From Streptomyces atriruber (GTDB lineage Bacteria; Actinomycetota; Actinomycetes; Streptomycetales; Streptomycetaceae), in assembly GCF_001418325.1 (NCBI RefSeq), contig NZ_LIPN01000164.1, positions 62,001 through 126,000 on the forward strand: DNA of 64,000 nt, given 5' to 3'. Each line of letters starts with the position of its first letter. The first letter of the stretch is position 1. The notes beneath the pieces were generated by a model that saw nothing but the letters and a program-made list of their open reading frames with translations, was not told the DNA's origin and made no database searches. A program made the translations under genes and the position numbers. Positions 34,837-43,529 of this stretch are shown in pieces.

Positions 34837-36300
34837 TCAGACGTCGCCCGGGTGCCCCTGGCCGGCCTGGACGAGTCGGTGTTGTCCCCGGCCGCCCGCG
34901 ACGGGCTCGGGATGGTCGGTGTGCGTGTCTGACGGGGCTTCCCGGTGGAGGTCTCTGCGCGCCTGGTTGCTGATGGCCAGGAGGAGCGCGATGAGCAGCC
35001 AGTTGGCGACCATGGACGAGCCGCCCTGGGCGAGGAACGGGAGGGCCTTGCCGGTGAACGGCATCAGGCCGGTCACTCCCGCCACGATGATGAACACCTG
35101 GAACGCGAGCACCACGGACAGACCTGCGGCGAGCAGCTTCCCGAAGGGGTTGCCGCAGGTGATGGCCGTGCGGAAGCCGCGTGCGACGAGCAGGGTGTAG
35201 AGCAGCAGTACCGCCATGACCCCGGCCAGGCCGAGCTCCTCGCCGACGGTGGTGAGAATGAAGTCGCTGCGCCCTGCGAAGCCGATGAGTTCGGGGTGCC
35301 CCTGCCCCAGGCCGCTGCCCGTGACGCCGCCGCTGCCGAAGCCGAAGAGCGCCTCCGCGGCCTGGTCGGAGATCAGACCCGGCGGGCGCTGATCGGGCGG
35401 CAGGTAGATGTCGAAGGGGTGCAGCCAGGCCATGATCCGGCCCTTGACGTGCGGTTCGGTGGTGCCGACGGCGATCGCTCCCACCAGGGTCATGGCGATC
35501 CCGCACGCCACCCAGTTGGTGCGTTCGGTCGCGATGTAGAGCATGGCGACGAAGACGCCGAAGAACAGCAGTGACGTGCCCAGGTCGCGTTCGAAGACCA
35601 GCACCAGCAGGCTCAGGAGCCACACCGCGGCGATCGGGCCGATCTGTCGGCCGTAGGGCAGCGTCATGCCGAGCATCCGGCGGCCGGTGCAGGACAGTGC
35701 GTCGCGGTTGAGCACCAGGAAGCCCGCGAAGAACACCACGATGCTGATCTTCGCGAACTCGCCCGGCTGGAAGGAGAGCGGACCGAGGTGGACCCAGCGC
35801 TTGGCGCCGTAGGTGTCTCCGGGGAAGAACGCGGGCGCCATCAGCAGGGCCATGGAGGCCGCCATGGTGACGTAGAGGTAGCGCTGCAGCTGCCGGTAGT
35901 CCCGCAGGACCCACAGCACGACGATCGTGGCGGCCACCGCCAGGACGGTCCAGACGAGCTGGCCGCCGCTCGCGGGTGCCGAGTCGAAGCGCGCGGCGTA
36001 GGCCGGGTCCAGGCGTTGGATCAGGACGAGGCCGAGGCCGGTGAGGAGGAAGGCGAGCGGCAGGATGAGCGGGTCGGCGTGCGGCGCGAACCTGCGGACG
36101 GCCAAGTGGGCCGCTGCGGCCAGACAGACCTGGGAGACGGCGAAGTGGGGCAGGTGGGAGGGCAGGCCGCCCGTCATGGCGAGCCCGGCGGACGCGTAGC
36201 CGTAGATGATGACGGCGAGGGCGAACGTGAGCATCAGCGCCTCGGTGCGCCGGGCGCCGAGCCCCTCGGGGCTCGCGTCCCGGGCGTTCAGTCCACGCAC
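34837..36300 (-). CDS. SEDS-family peptidoglycan polymerase (FtsW/RodA/SpoVE paralogue)
   Basis: A 487-residue membrane protein with about ten helices and SEDS signatures: GAKRWVHLGPLSFQPGEFAKIS, FERDLGTSLLFFGVFVAMLY (cut to its core), and GFAGRSDFILTTVGEELG, VTGLMPFTGKALPFLAQGGS toward the C-terminus. SEDS proteins polymerise lipid II with a class-B PBP partner. None is encoded here; the partner gene in this operon is an LCP protein. GTG 36300 has GGAGG upstream and overlaps the LCP stop by 13 bases. It is the last gene of the response regulator-kinase-LCP-SEDS unit. Confidence 0.92.
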   Translation of the reverse strand: MRGLNARDASPEGLGARRTEALMLTFALAVIIYGYASAGLAMTGGLPSHLPHFAVSQVCLAAAAHLAVRRFAPHADPLILPLAFLLTGLGLVLIQRLDPAYAARFDSAPASGGQLVWTVLAVAATIVVLWVLRDYRQLQRYLYVTMAASMALLMAPAFFPGDTYGAKRWVHLGPLSFQPGEFAKISIVVFFAGFLVLNRDALSCTGRRMLGMTLPYGRQIGPIAAVWLLSLLVLVFERDLGTSLLFFGVFVAMLYIATERTNWVACGIAMTLVGAIAVGTTEPHVKGRIMAWLHPFDIYLPPDQRPPGLISDQAAEALFGFGSGGVTGSGLGQGHPELIGFAGRSDFILTTVGEELGLAGVMAVLLLYTLLVARGFRTAITCGNPFGKLLAAGLSVVLAFQVFIIVAGVTGLMPFTGKALPFLAQGGSSMVANWLLIALLLAISNQARRDLHREAPSDTHTDHPEPVAGGRGQHRLVQAGQGHPGDV

Positions 36301-37523
36301 GGCACACCACCTCCGGCGACCTTCGGGGTGCTGTCGTCGGACTTCTCCTCGGCCTTACCGTCCTTCCCGCCCTTTCCGTCGGCCTTGTGTGCGGAGGAGC
36401 CGGTGCGGCCCGAGTGCGCGCCCTGTCCCGTCTGTTCCTGCACCCTGCGGCGCACCAGGTCGCGGTCGACGATGTTCACGTCCTCGCCGTTGTGCTTGGC
36501 GAAGCTCTCCACCGGCAGGGTCGTGAACTCCACCTTGCCGCCGGTGAGGTTCTTGGCCTGCTGGACGAAGGAGAAGACGCCCCAGCCCTCGTCGAGGACG
36601 ACGTTGTCCTTGGCCACGTTCTTCAGGTCGAGCAGCCGCGTGGGGCTGGTCAGGGTGCCGACGCTGTTCACCTGGTGCAGGGCGGAGGCGAGGAACGCCT
36701 GCTGGCGGCGGGTGCGGTCCAGATCGCCCCGCTCCAGTCCGTGGCGCTGGCGGACGAACGCGAGTGCCTGCTGCCCGTCGAGCTCCTGCTTGCCCGCCGG
36801 GAAGTCGGCCCCCGAGTAGCGGTCCTTGACCGCGTGGTTGAGGCACACCTCGACGCCGTCCAGGGCGTCGGCCAGGCGGTAGAAGCCCGAGAGGCTGACC
36901 TCGGCGAAGTGGTCGATGGGGATGCCCAGGAAGTCGCGCACGGTCCGGATCTGCGCCTGCCTGCCCGCCTCCCTGCCCTCGTGCTCCAGCTTGCGTCCGT
37001 CCGTGACTCCCTCGCCGCGCAGCTTGGTCTCCGCCGCCGCCTTCGCGAGGCCGTACGCCTTCTTGATCTTGTCCTGGCCATGACCGGGTATGTCGACGAG
37101 GTCGTCGCGCGGGATGGAGAAGCCCTTGGCCTTGCCGCCGTCGGCCGGTACGTGCAGCAGGATCAGCGTGTTGGCGTTGTAGCCGCCGATGTCGGAACTC
37201 CCGGCGTGCAGCTTCTTCAGTACGTCGCCGGGGAGCTCCTCGCCGTTCTGGTCCTTGCGTGTGTCGAGGCCCATGAGCAGGATGTTCGTCGAGCCGTCCT
37301 TCGACTTGGGCGCGTCGGCGCCGAGGGCGGCCGAGGAGCCGATGCTGTCGAGCTCGCGGTACAGGTACCAGGCCGCGGCGCCGCCGCAGAGCACGAGGAC
37401 GGCGGTGAGGACCAGCAGCGTGCGGCCCAGCCGCGCCCTTCGCGAGAGGCCGCGCGCGGGCGACTGCCGGCGGCGCGCGCGATGTCGTCGGGAGCGAGGG
37501 CTGACGGCTCGGTGCTGAGGCAT
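36288..37523 (-). CDS. LytR-CpsA-Psr (LCP) family cell-wall glycopolymer transferase
   Basis: A 411-residue type-II membrane protein. A basic cytoplasmic head of ~30 residues (RRHRARRRQSPARGL) precedes one membrane helix (LLVLTAVLVLCGGAAAWYLY). The extracellular LCP domain ~75-370 has NILLMGLDTR, FSIPRDDLVDIPGHGQDKI with the conserved Arg-Asp, and LDGQQALAFVRQRHGLERGD with catalytic-site Arg residues. LCP enzymes attach teichoic acids or other glycopolymers to peptidoglycan. The C-terminus ends in a Lys/Glu-rich tail. ATG 37523 lies 22 bases behind the repeat motif at 37545; the long frame through the kinase gene is a shadow. Confidence 0.9.
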   Translation of the reverse strand: MPQHRAVSPRSRRHRARRRQSPARGLSRRARLGRTLLVLTAVLVLCGGAAAWYLYRELDSIGSSAALGADAPKSKDGSTNILLMGLDTRKDQNGEELPGDVLKKLHAGSSDIGGYNANTLILLHVPADGGKAKGFSIPRDDLVDIPGHGQDKIKKAYGLAKAAAETKLRGEGVTDGRKLEHEGREAGRQAQIRTVRDFLGIPIDHFAEVSLSGFYRLADALDGVEVCLNHAVKDRYSGADFPAGKQELDGQQALAFVRQRHGLERGDLDRTRRQQAFLASALHQVNSVGTLTSPTRLLDLKNVAKDNVVLDEGWGVFSFVQQAKNLTGGKVEFTTLPVESFAKHNGEDVNIVDRDLVRRRVQEQTGQGAHSGRTGSSAHKADGKGGKDGKAEEKSDDSTPKVAGGGVPCVD

Positions 37524-37544
37524 GGGGACGATCCTGAACGCCCT

Positions 37545-37585
37545 TTCCTGAGCGGATCCTGAGGAACCGGAAGAGGTCTTCAGGA
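37545..37585. promoter_or_regulatory. Response-regulator-type tandem site before the LCP gene
   Basis: TCCTGAG occurs twice at an 11-base period (37546-37552 and 37557-37563), followed by GAACCGGAAGAGG and the reverse half-site TTCAGGAAGG. An almost identical block lies upstream of the response regulator gene at 39785-39814. 11-base tandem half-sites are typical for OmpR-family regulators. Confidence 0.5.
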
Positions 37586-37623
37586 AGGGGCACGGATCGG
37601 AGCCGGTCGGTCTGTCGGTCCGA

Positions 37624-39060
37624 TCAGGAACGGGCTGGTGAGTCCGCCGTCGGCAGCCGCAGGACCAGACGTGCGCCGCGCTCGCTCGGCGCCACCGCCA
37701 GGCTCCCGCCGTGGGCCCGGGCGATCTCGCGTGCGATGGCGAGGCCGAGCCCCGTGCCGCCGCTGGCCCGGTTGCGGTCCGCCTCCAGCCGCGTGAAGCG
37801 GTTGAAGACCTCCTCCGTCGCCTCGGGCGGGATGCCCGGCCCGTCGTCGACCACTTCGAGCAGCGCCGTGCCGGTCGCGCGGTCCGTCGCGGTGATGACG
37901 CGCACCTCGGAGTCGGCGAACCGCTGGGCGTTGTCGAGGAGGTTCGCGAGCAGCCGCTCCAGCTGCCCGGGGTCGGCGCGTACGAGGACCGGGTCGTCGG
38001 CCTGGACGAGCACCAGCGGCACCCGTGCCGAACGGCGCCGGGCGATCTTCTCGGCCGCGAGCAGCGACAGGTCGACGAGCTCCGCGCTCTGCGGCTGCTG
38101 TGCGTCGAGACGGGCGAGGAGCAGCAGGTCGGCGGCGATCCGCTCCAGTCGTACGGTGGAGTCGAAGGCCTGCCCGAGGGAGGCGGCCGTGGCGGGGTCG
38201 GGCTTGTTGAGGAGGGCCAGTTCGAGCTCGGCGCGCGCGGCGGCGATGGGGTTGCGCAGCTCGTGCGAGGCGTCGGCGACGAACTGGCGCTGTCGGATGA
38301 CGGAGTCCTCCAGGCGTTCCAGGGTGTCGTTGACGGTCTCGGCGAGCCGGGTGATCTCGTCCCGGCCGGCGGGTGCGGGGACGCGGCGGCTGAGCCGGTC
38401 CGCGGTGACGGCGACGAGTTCCCTGCGGATGGACTCGACGGGCCGCAGCGCGGCACCGGTCACGGACCAGGCGATGACTCCGGTGAGCAGGACGACCAGC
38501 GGGCCGCCGACCAGGACGGTGACGCCGAGCGCCCGTTGGGCGTCGGCCACGGCGTCGAGCACGGTCAGCGCGTAGACGTAGAGGTCGCCGTCGGGCGAAG
38601 GGGTGCGGACGACGGCGACGACGCTGGTGTGGCTGGCCAGCGCGGGGGCGGGCGCGAAGTCGCGCACCGCCGAGTCCTCTCCGGCCCCGGGGCGGAAACC
38701 CGCGAGGACGGCGGCGCGGGCGGCGGGGTGGGGGGCGGTGCTGGCCAGTGGGCGGCCCTGGCCGTCCAGGACGAGCACGGCGTCCACGCCGCCGTCGGGC
38801 TCCGGCATGTCGCCGCTCGGGCGCCCCGGCCCGGCCGCGATGTCCGCGGCGGCCTGCCGGGCGGCGAGTTCGGTGCGGGCGCCCGCGTTGTCGATCAGGT
38901 TGCCGCGCAGGGTGACGTACAGCCAGCCGCCGCCGATGGAGAGGGCCACGACCATGATGAGGACGGCCGCGGCGGTGGCACGGGCCCGCAGGGTGCGGGG
39001 CATGCGGGGGCGGAACCTGCGGACCCCTTCAGGGGAGATGCGGACCCGGTCACGGAACAT
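37624..39060 (-). CDS. Sensor histidine kinase (HAMP, HisKA)
   Basis: A 478-residue membrane kinase. The first helix is near residues 30-52 and an extracellular domain runs ~53-165. The second helix (VTVLVGGPLVVLLTGVIAW) leads into a HAMP linker (ALRPVESIRRELVAVTADRL). The HisKA box is FVADASHELRNPIAAAR, with the phosphorylated His. The ATPase domain has the N-box LLANLLDNAQRFAD, G1 VVDDGPGIPPE and G2 GGTGLGLAIA. ATG 39060 overlaps the response regulator by 11 bases. Its partners in the unit make cell-wall polymers, so an envelope signal is a fair guess. Confidence 0.93.
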   Translation of the reverse strand: MFRDRVRISPEGVRRFRPRMPRTLRARATAAAVLIMVVALSIGGGWLYVTLRGNLIDNAGARTELAARQAAADIAAGPGRPSGDMPEPDGGVDAVLVLDGQGRPLASTAPHPAARAAVLAGFRPGAGEDSAVRDFAPAPALASHTSVVAVVRTPSPDGDLYVYALTVLDAVADAQRALGVTVLVGGPLVVLLTGVIAWSVTGAALRPVESIRRELVAVTADRLSRRVPAPAGRDEITRLAETVNDTLERLEDSVIRQRQFVADASHELRNPIAAARAELELALLNKPDPATAASLGQAFDSTVRLERIAADLLLLARLDAQQPQSAELVDLSLLAAEKIARRRSARVPLVLVQADDPVLVRADPGQLERLLANLLDNAQRFADSEVRVITATDRATGTALLEVVDDGPGIPPEATEEVFNRFTRLEADRNRASGGTGLGLAIAREIARAHGGSLAVAPSERGARLVLRLPTADSPARS

Positions 39061-39727
39061 CGGGAGCCAGCCGGTAGCCGATGCCCCGCACGGTGCGGAT
39101 CGTGTGCCGCCCGAAGGGCGCGTCGACCTTCTTGCGCAGCGAGCTCACGTACACCTCGACGATGTTGGGGTCGAGATCGGACGGCGAGTCCCACACCTCG
39201 TCGAGGATGTCCTGCTTGGAGACCGCGCCGCCGTCCGCGGCGAGCAGGCAGCCGAGCACCTCGACCTCCCGCGCGGTCAGCTCGACCGTCTGCTCGCCCC
39301 GCTTGCAGAGCCGGGCGACGACGTCGAGCGTCAGGTCGCCGACCTGAAGGGTCGCGGGCCGGTCGCGGCCGGCCCGGCGGCCGAGGGCGCGCAGCCTGGC
39401 GAGCAGCACGACGAGCGAGAACGGCTTGGTCAGGTAGTCGTCCGCGCCCGCGTCGAGTCCGTCGGCCTCGTCGTACTCGCTGTCCTTGGCGGTGAGGATC
39501 AGGACGAGGGCGTGTTCGTCATGGGTGCGCAGCCTGCGGCAGACCTCCAGGCCGCTGAGTCCCGGCAGCATCAGGTCCAGCACGATCACGTCGTAGCCAC
39601 CGGTCAGTGCCAGCTCCAGCCCCGTGTGCCCGTCGTGGGCGACGTCCACCCAGTGGCCGTCCGAGGAGATGGCCCGGCGCAGGGTGTCGGCGAGTGCGTG
39701 CTCGTCTTCGATGACCAGGATCTTCAC
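39050..39727 (-). CDS. OmpR-family response regulator
   Basis: A 225-residue regulator. The receiver has acidic EDE at residues 7-9, the phosphoacceptor Asp in VIVLDLMLPG, Thr in LILTAKDS and Lys in DYLTKPFS. The winged helix ends EVYVSSLRKKVDAPFGRHTI, RTVRGIGYRL. Start is GTG 39727 with no ribosome binding site; an extended -10 (TGTGATATT) lies six bases upstream, so the mRNA may be leaderless. It heads the operon (kinase, LCP, SEDS) and is divergent from the NitT-type transporter. Confidence 0.93.
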   Translation of the reverse strand: MKILVIEDEHALADTLRRAISSDGHWVDVAHDGHTGLELALTGGYDVIVLDLMLPGLSGLEVCRRLRTHDEHALVLILTAKDSEYDEADGLDAGADDYLTKPFSLVVLLARLRALGRRAGRDRPATLQVGDLTLDVVARLCKRGEQTVELTAREVEVLGCLLAADGGAVSKQDILDEVWDSPSDLDPNIVEVYVSSLRKKVDAPFGRHTIRTVRGIGYRLAPDVP

Positions 39728-39784
39728 GGTTCAAATATCACATATCTCGTAAATAAGACGCGGACCTCTCACCCTACGCGGCCG

Positions 39785-39850
39785 TTCCTGAGCCCTGGCT
39801 GAGGAACCTGAAGCTGAAGAGGGCCTCAGGTCGCTCAGGTTGCTTTCAGG
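39785..39850. promoter_or_regulatory. Response-regulator-type tandem site upstream of its own gene
   Basis: TTCCTGAGC, five variable bases, then CTGAGGAACC and TGAAG match the site before the LCP gene at 23 of 30 positions, including the 11-base period. It is followed by inverted half-sites CCTCAGG, GCTCAGG and TTTCAGG at 39824-39850. It sits between the regulator and the divergent transporter and could serve both. Confidence 0.5.
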
Positions 39851-39918
39851 GCTCCGGCGCGATCGTTGGGGGACGGCGCGAGGAACGCGCTGCCCGAGGA
39901 TGTGAGGAGGTGGTCGTT

Positions 39919-40005
39919 GTGCTCTACGGCGACCCTCCCAGTCGCGCGTCCCGCTGCTCCACGCGTGTCGTCACCGCTGGACAGCCGCGGCGTACCGCCG
40001 CCTGA
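39919..40005 (+). CDS. Possible upstream short ORF before the ABC permease
   Basis: A 28-codon frame starts at GTG with a very good GAGGAGGTGG site five bases upstream. It reads MLYGDPPSRASRC at first, ends GQPRRTAA and stops 95 bases before the permease. It could be a regulatory leader peptide or chance; I do not recognise it. Confidence 0.3.
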   Translation: MLYGDPPSRASRCSTRVVTAGQPRRTAA

Positions 40006-40099
40006 CGCAAGCACCCCTGTTCACCCGTCCCCGGGCCCTGCACCGCGCGGCGTCCCCCGCGCCGTGCCGTCGTGCCCGCAAGACCTTCCGGGTACTCCC

Positions 40100-41833
40100 A
40101 TGTCCAGACTCCGTCAGTTTCCCTCCCGCGGCGCCGTGCGTGTCGCCCGTATGCGCCCCGTCGACGTCCTCGTCCTGCTGGGCGTCGTCGCGGTCTTCTT
40201 TCTCGTGGCCCGGGTCGGCGCCTCGACCGACCAGCCCTTCGACGTCGACGCGCCCCCGGTCGTCTCCACCGATCCGGGCGAGCTGCCCTACTACGCGGCG
40301 CGCTCCCTCCTGCGGATGTTCGTCGGCCTCGTGCCCGCCGTGCTCTTCACCTTCGTCTTCGGCACCTGGGCGGCCCGCTCACGGCGCGCGGCGAAGGTCA
40401 TCGTGCCGGCCATCGACATCCTGCAGTCGGTGCCGGTCCTGACCTTCCTGAGCATCACCGTCACCGGTTTCATCGCGATGTTCCCCGGCTCCACCCTGGG
40501 GCTCGAACTCGCCTCGGTCTTCGCCGTGTTCACCGCGCTGGTGTGGAACATGGCGATGGCCTTCTACCAGTCCCTCATCACCCAGTCCAAGGAGCTGGAC
40601 GAGGCGGCCCGGCTGATGCGCCTCACCCGTTGGCAGCGGTTCTGGAAGGTGGACGTGCCCAGCGGCATGATCGCCCAGGTCTGGAACGGCATGATCAGCT
40701 TCGGTGCCGCGTGGTTCGCGCTGTCCGCCTCCGAGACGATCAGCGTCAACGGCAGCGACAACGGCCTGCCCGGCGTGGGCTCCTATGTGGCGCAGGCCCT
40801 GGACAACGGTGAGGGCCTGCGGGTCGCGCTCGCCGTCGTCGTCATGATCGCGATGGTCGTGTCGGTGAACTTCTTGTTCTGGCGGCCCGTCACCGCATGG
40901 GCGGAGCGGTTCCGCACCGAGGACTGCGAGATCGCCGAGCAGCCCCGCAGCTGGTTCCTCGACCTGCTGCGCCGCTCCACAGTGCCCGCGCTGCTCGGCC
41001 GGATGCTGCGTCCGGCCGGTGAGCGTCTGGACCGCGCCATGCGCGTCCTCGGCACCAGCCCCGGGCGGCTGCACCACGACCCGGTCCGCCGCAGGCGCGC
41101 CGACGTCGCCTTCTACGTGCTCTATACGGCGGCGGTCGCGGCCGTCCTCTGGCAGGCCTGCACGTACATCCTCGACAACGTCCCGGTCGGCGAGATCGGG
41201 CACGCGGCGTGGCTCGCGCTGATCACGTACGGCCGCGTCATGATCCTCGTGGTGTTCTCCACGCTCGTCTGGGTGCCGATCGGTGCCTGGATCGGCATGA
41301 ACCCGAAGGTCAACCGGATCGCCCAGCCGATCGTCCAGGTCCTCGCCTCCTTTCCGTCCAACTTCCTCTTCCCGCTCGCCGTCGTGGTGCTCGGCGCCTC
41401 CGGCATCTCCCTCAACTGGGGGGCCATCGCCCTGATGGCACTGGGCGCCCAGTGGTACGTCCTGTTCAACGTGATCGCCGGTGCCAGCTCCATCCCCGGC
41501 GATCTGCGCGAGGCCTCCGACGACCTGGGGCTGCGCGGCTGGCTGCGCTGGAAGAAGTTCGTGCTGCCCGCGGTCTTCCCCTCGTACACGACCGGTGCGC
41601 TGGCCGCGTCCGGCGGCGCCTGGAACGCCTCCATCCCCGGCGAGCTCGTCAGCTACGGCACGACGACGCTGACCGCCGTCGGCATCGGCGCCTACATCAC
41701 CCGGGCCACGGAGTCGGGCGACTTCGCCCGCAACTTCCTCGGCGCCGTCCTCATGAGCGTCTACGTCGTCATCATCAACCGGCTTCTCTGGCGGCGCCTG
41801 TACCGCTTCGCGCAGAAGCGCTGCGCGTCGTGA
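40100..41833 (+). CDS. NitT/TauT-type ABC transporter permease, two fused permease modules
   Basis: A 577-residue membrane protein made of two BPD_transp_1 units in tandem. The first (residues ~65-280) has the EAA loop LDEAARLMRLTRWQRFWKVD, and the second (~375-565) has LREASDDLGLRGWLRWKKF. Each has five or six helices. In usual NitT/TauT systems one gene encodes one module that dimerises; here the dimer is fused. ATG 40100 begins the conserved MSRLRQF start, although its ribosome site is weak. The ATPase and a small membrane protein follow; no binding protein is nearby, so the substrate is unknown. Confidence 0.88.
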   Translation: MSRLRQFPSRGAVRVARMRPVDVLVLLGVVAVFFLVARVGASTDQPFDVDAPPVVSTDPGELPYYAARSLLRMFVGLVPAVLFTFVFGTWAARSRRAAKVIVPAIDILQSVPVLTFLSITVTGFIAMFPGSTLGLELASVFAVFTALVWNMAMAFYQSLITQSKELDEAARLMRLTRWQRFWKVDVPSGMIAQVWNGMISFGAAWFALSASETISVNGSDNGLPGVGSYVAQALDNGEGLRVALAVVVMIAMVVSVNFLFWRPVTAWAERFRTEDCEIAEQPRSWFLDLLRRSTVPALLGRMLRPAGERLDRAMRVLGTSPGRLHHDPVRRRRADVAFYVLYTAAVAAVLWQACTYILDNVPVGEIGHAAWLALITYGRVMILVVFSTLVWVPIGAWIGMNPKVNRIAQPIVQVLASFPSNFLFPLAVVVLGASGISLNWGAIALMALGAQWYVLFNVIAGASSIPGDLREASDDLGLRGWLRWKKFVLPAVFPSYTTGALAASGGAWNASIPGELVSYGTTTLTAVGIGAYITRATESGDFARNFLGAVLMSVYVVIINRLLWRRLYRFAQKRCAS

Positions 41834-41946
41834 CCGCGCGCCGCGGGCTCCGGACCCGCAGGTTCCGGGCCGCCGCGCACCGGTCGCGCGCGCTCCGAAT
41901 ACACCACTGCCACCGCCTCACCGCCTCGTCGCCGAGGAGCGATTCC

Positions 41947-43308
41947 ATGAACACCGCTGCCCCCACCACCACCGTCGCCACCACGGCCCCCGCCGTCGCC
42001 GACACCCCGGTCATCACCGTCCGCGGACTGCACAAGCACTTCTCCTCCCCCACCGGCGGCGTGCTGCCGGTCCTCAAGGACATCGACCTGACCCTGCACG
42101 AGGGCGAGATCGTCGCCCTCCTCGGCAAGTCCGGTTCCGGCAAGTCGACCCTGCTGCGCCACATCGCAGGGCTCCTCGCCCCGTCCGCGGGGACGGTCCA
42201 CTACCGCGGCACGGCCGTGACCGGCCCCAACCCGGGCACGGCCATGCTCTTCCAGTCCTTCGCCCTCATGCCGTGGCTCACGGTGCAGCAGAACGTCGAA
42301 CTCGGCCTGCAGGCACAGGGCGTCGAGCCCGTCGCCCGTCGCCGTCGGACGCTCGCGGCCATCGACATGGTCGGCCTCGACGGCTTCGAGAACGCCTACC
42401 CCAAGGAGCTCTCGGGCGGCATGCGCCAGCGGGTCGGTTTCGCCCGTGCCCTGGTCGTCGAACCGGACGTGCTGCTGATGGACGAGCCGTTCTCCGCCCT
42501 GGACGTGCTGACCGCGCAGACCCTGCGCAACGAGCTCCTCGCACTGCTCACCCGCCCCGAAAGCCCCACGCGCACCGCCCTGCTGGTCACCCACTCCATC
42601 GAGGAGGCCGTCCAGCTCGCCGACCGCATCCTGATCCTCGACACCGACCCCGGCACCATCCAGGTCGAACTGCGGGTGGACCTCCCGCGCCCCCGCAACC
42701 GCCGCACCCGCGGATTCGAGGCGCTCATCGAGGACGCGTACGAGTGCCTGACCGGCGAACGGGCCGAACTTCCGCCCACCCTCGACACGCACGACCCCCT
42801 CCGCGCGGCGGCTCCCCTGCCGCACGCCGACCTGGAGCGGCTCACCGGGCTCCTCGAAGAGCTCGACGGCCGGGGCGGCGCGGTGGAACTCCCCGCGCTG
42901 GCCGACGCGCTGTCGTACGAGGTCGACGACCTGATGCCGTTGGTGGAGGCCGCGAAGACGCTCGCCTACGCCAGGATCAGGTCCGGCGAGCTGCGGCTGA
43001 CCACCACCGGCAGCGGCTTCGCCGACGCCGACATCCTCACCCGCAAGCGCCTCTTCGCCGCCGCCGTCCTCGCCAACGTCCCGCTCGTCGCCACCATCCG
43101 CACGCTCCTCATGGCGTCCGACAGCGGGCGCCTGCGGGAGCACCACATCACCGACCGGCTGCGCGCGGGCTTCTCCGAGCACACCGCGCGGCAGCAGCTC
43201 GGCATCGCCGTCACCTGGGGCCGTTACGCCGAGCTCTTCGAGTACGACGCCCGGGACGGCGTCCTGCTGCTGCCGCGCGAGGACCACACGGCGGGAGACG
43301 ACCGATGA
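41947..43308 (+). CDS. NitT/TauT-type ABC ATPase with C-terminal AAA-associated domain
   Basis: A 453-residue protein. Residues ~20-265 are an ABC ATPase with Walker A GKSGSGKST, signature LSGGMRQRVGFARAL, Walker B VLLMDEPFSALD and the H-switch VTHSIEEA. Residues ~290-450 form the AAA-associated C-terminal domain (ALADALSYEVDDLMPLVEAA and later REHHITDRLRAGFSEHTARQ) found fused to this ATPase in many genomes, likely regulatory. ATG 41947 has GAGGAG. It energises the double permease encoded upstream. Confidence 0.9.
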   Translation: MNTAAPTTTVATTAPAVADTPVITVRGLHKHFSSPTGGVLPVLKDIDLTLHEGEIVALLGKSGSGKSTLLRHIAGLLAPSAGTVHYRGTAVTGPNPGTAMLFQSFALMPWLTVQQNVELGLQAQGVEPVARRRRTLAAIDMVGLDGFENAYPKELSGGMRQRVGFARALVVEPDVLLMDEPFSALDVLTAQTLRNELLALLTRPESPTRTALLVTHSIEEAVQLADRILILDTDPGTIQVELRVDLPRPRNRRTRGFEALIEDAYECLTGERAELPPTLDTHDPLRAAAPLPHADLERLTGLLEELDGRGGAVELPALADALSYEVDDLMPLVEAAKTLAYARIRSGELRLTTTGSGFADADILTRKRLFAAAVLANVPLVATIRTLLMASDSGRLREHHITDRLRAGFSEHTARQQLGIAVTWGRYAELFEYDARDGVLLLPREDHTAGDDR

Positions 43309-43529
43309 CCTCACGCGATTCCCTGCGGACCGCCGCCACCCTGGTGGCCGTCGCCGCCGTCCTGCTGGCCGCGGTCACCACCGCGGCCCCCGGGACCGCC
43401 CACTTCCTCTGCGGCCTGCTGCTCGGAGCCTCGGTGACGGCGGTGGCGTTCGCCCTGGCGGGCTGGGGCGTCGCCTGCCGACGCACGGGCGGCGGCGACT
43501 TCCGCGGCGACTTCACCGGCGATCTCTGA
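43305..43529 (+). CDS. Small membrane protein of the transporter operon
   Basis: A 74-residue protein with two hydrophobic helices (LVAVAAVLLAAVTTAA and FLCGLLLGASVTAVAFALAG) and a short charged tail. ATG 43305 overlaps the ATPase stop in ATGA, so it is translationally coupled and may belong to the transporter. The family is not recognised. Confidence 0.7.
   Translation: MTSRDSLRTAATLVAVAAVLLAAVTTAAPGTAHFLCGLLLGASVTAVAFALAGWGVACRRTGGGDFRGDFTGDL

Larger units (their letters stand above)
39728..40099. other. Divergent intergenic region between response regulator and transporter
   Basis: About 370 bases. It holds a leaderless-type -10 for the regulator next to its GTG, an AT-rich stretch (39730-39756) unusual for this genome, the tandem site at 39785-39850, and a possible short upstream frame at 39919-40005. 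No other gene is seen. Confidence 0.6.
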
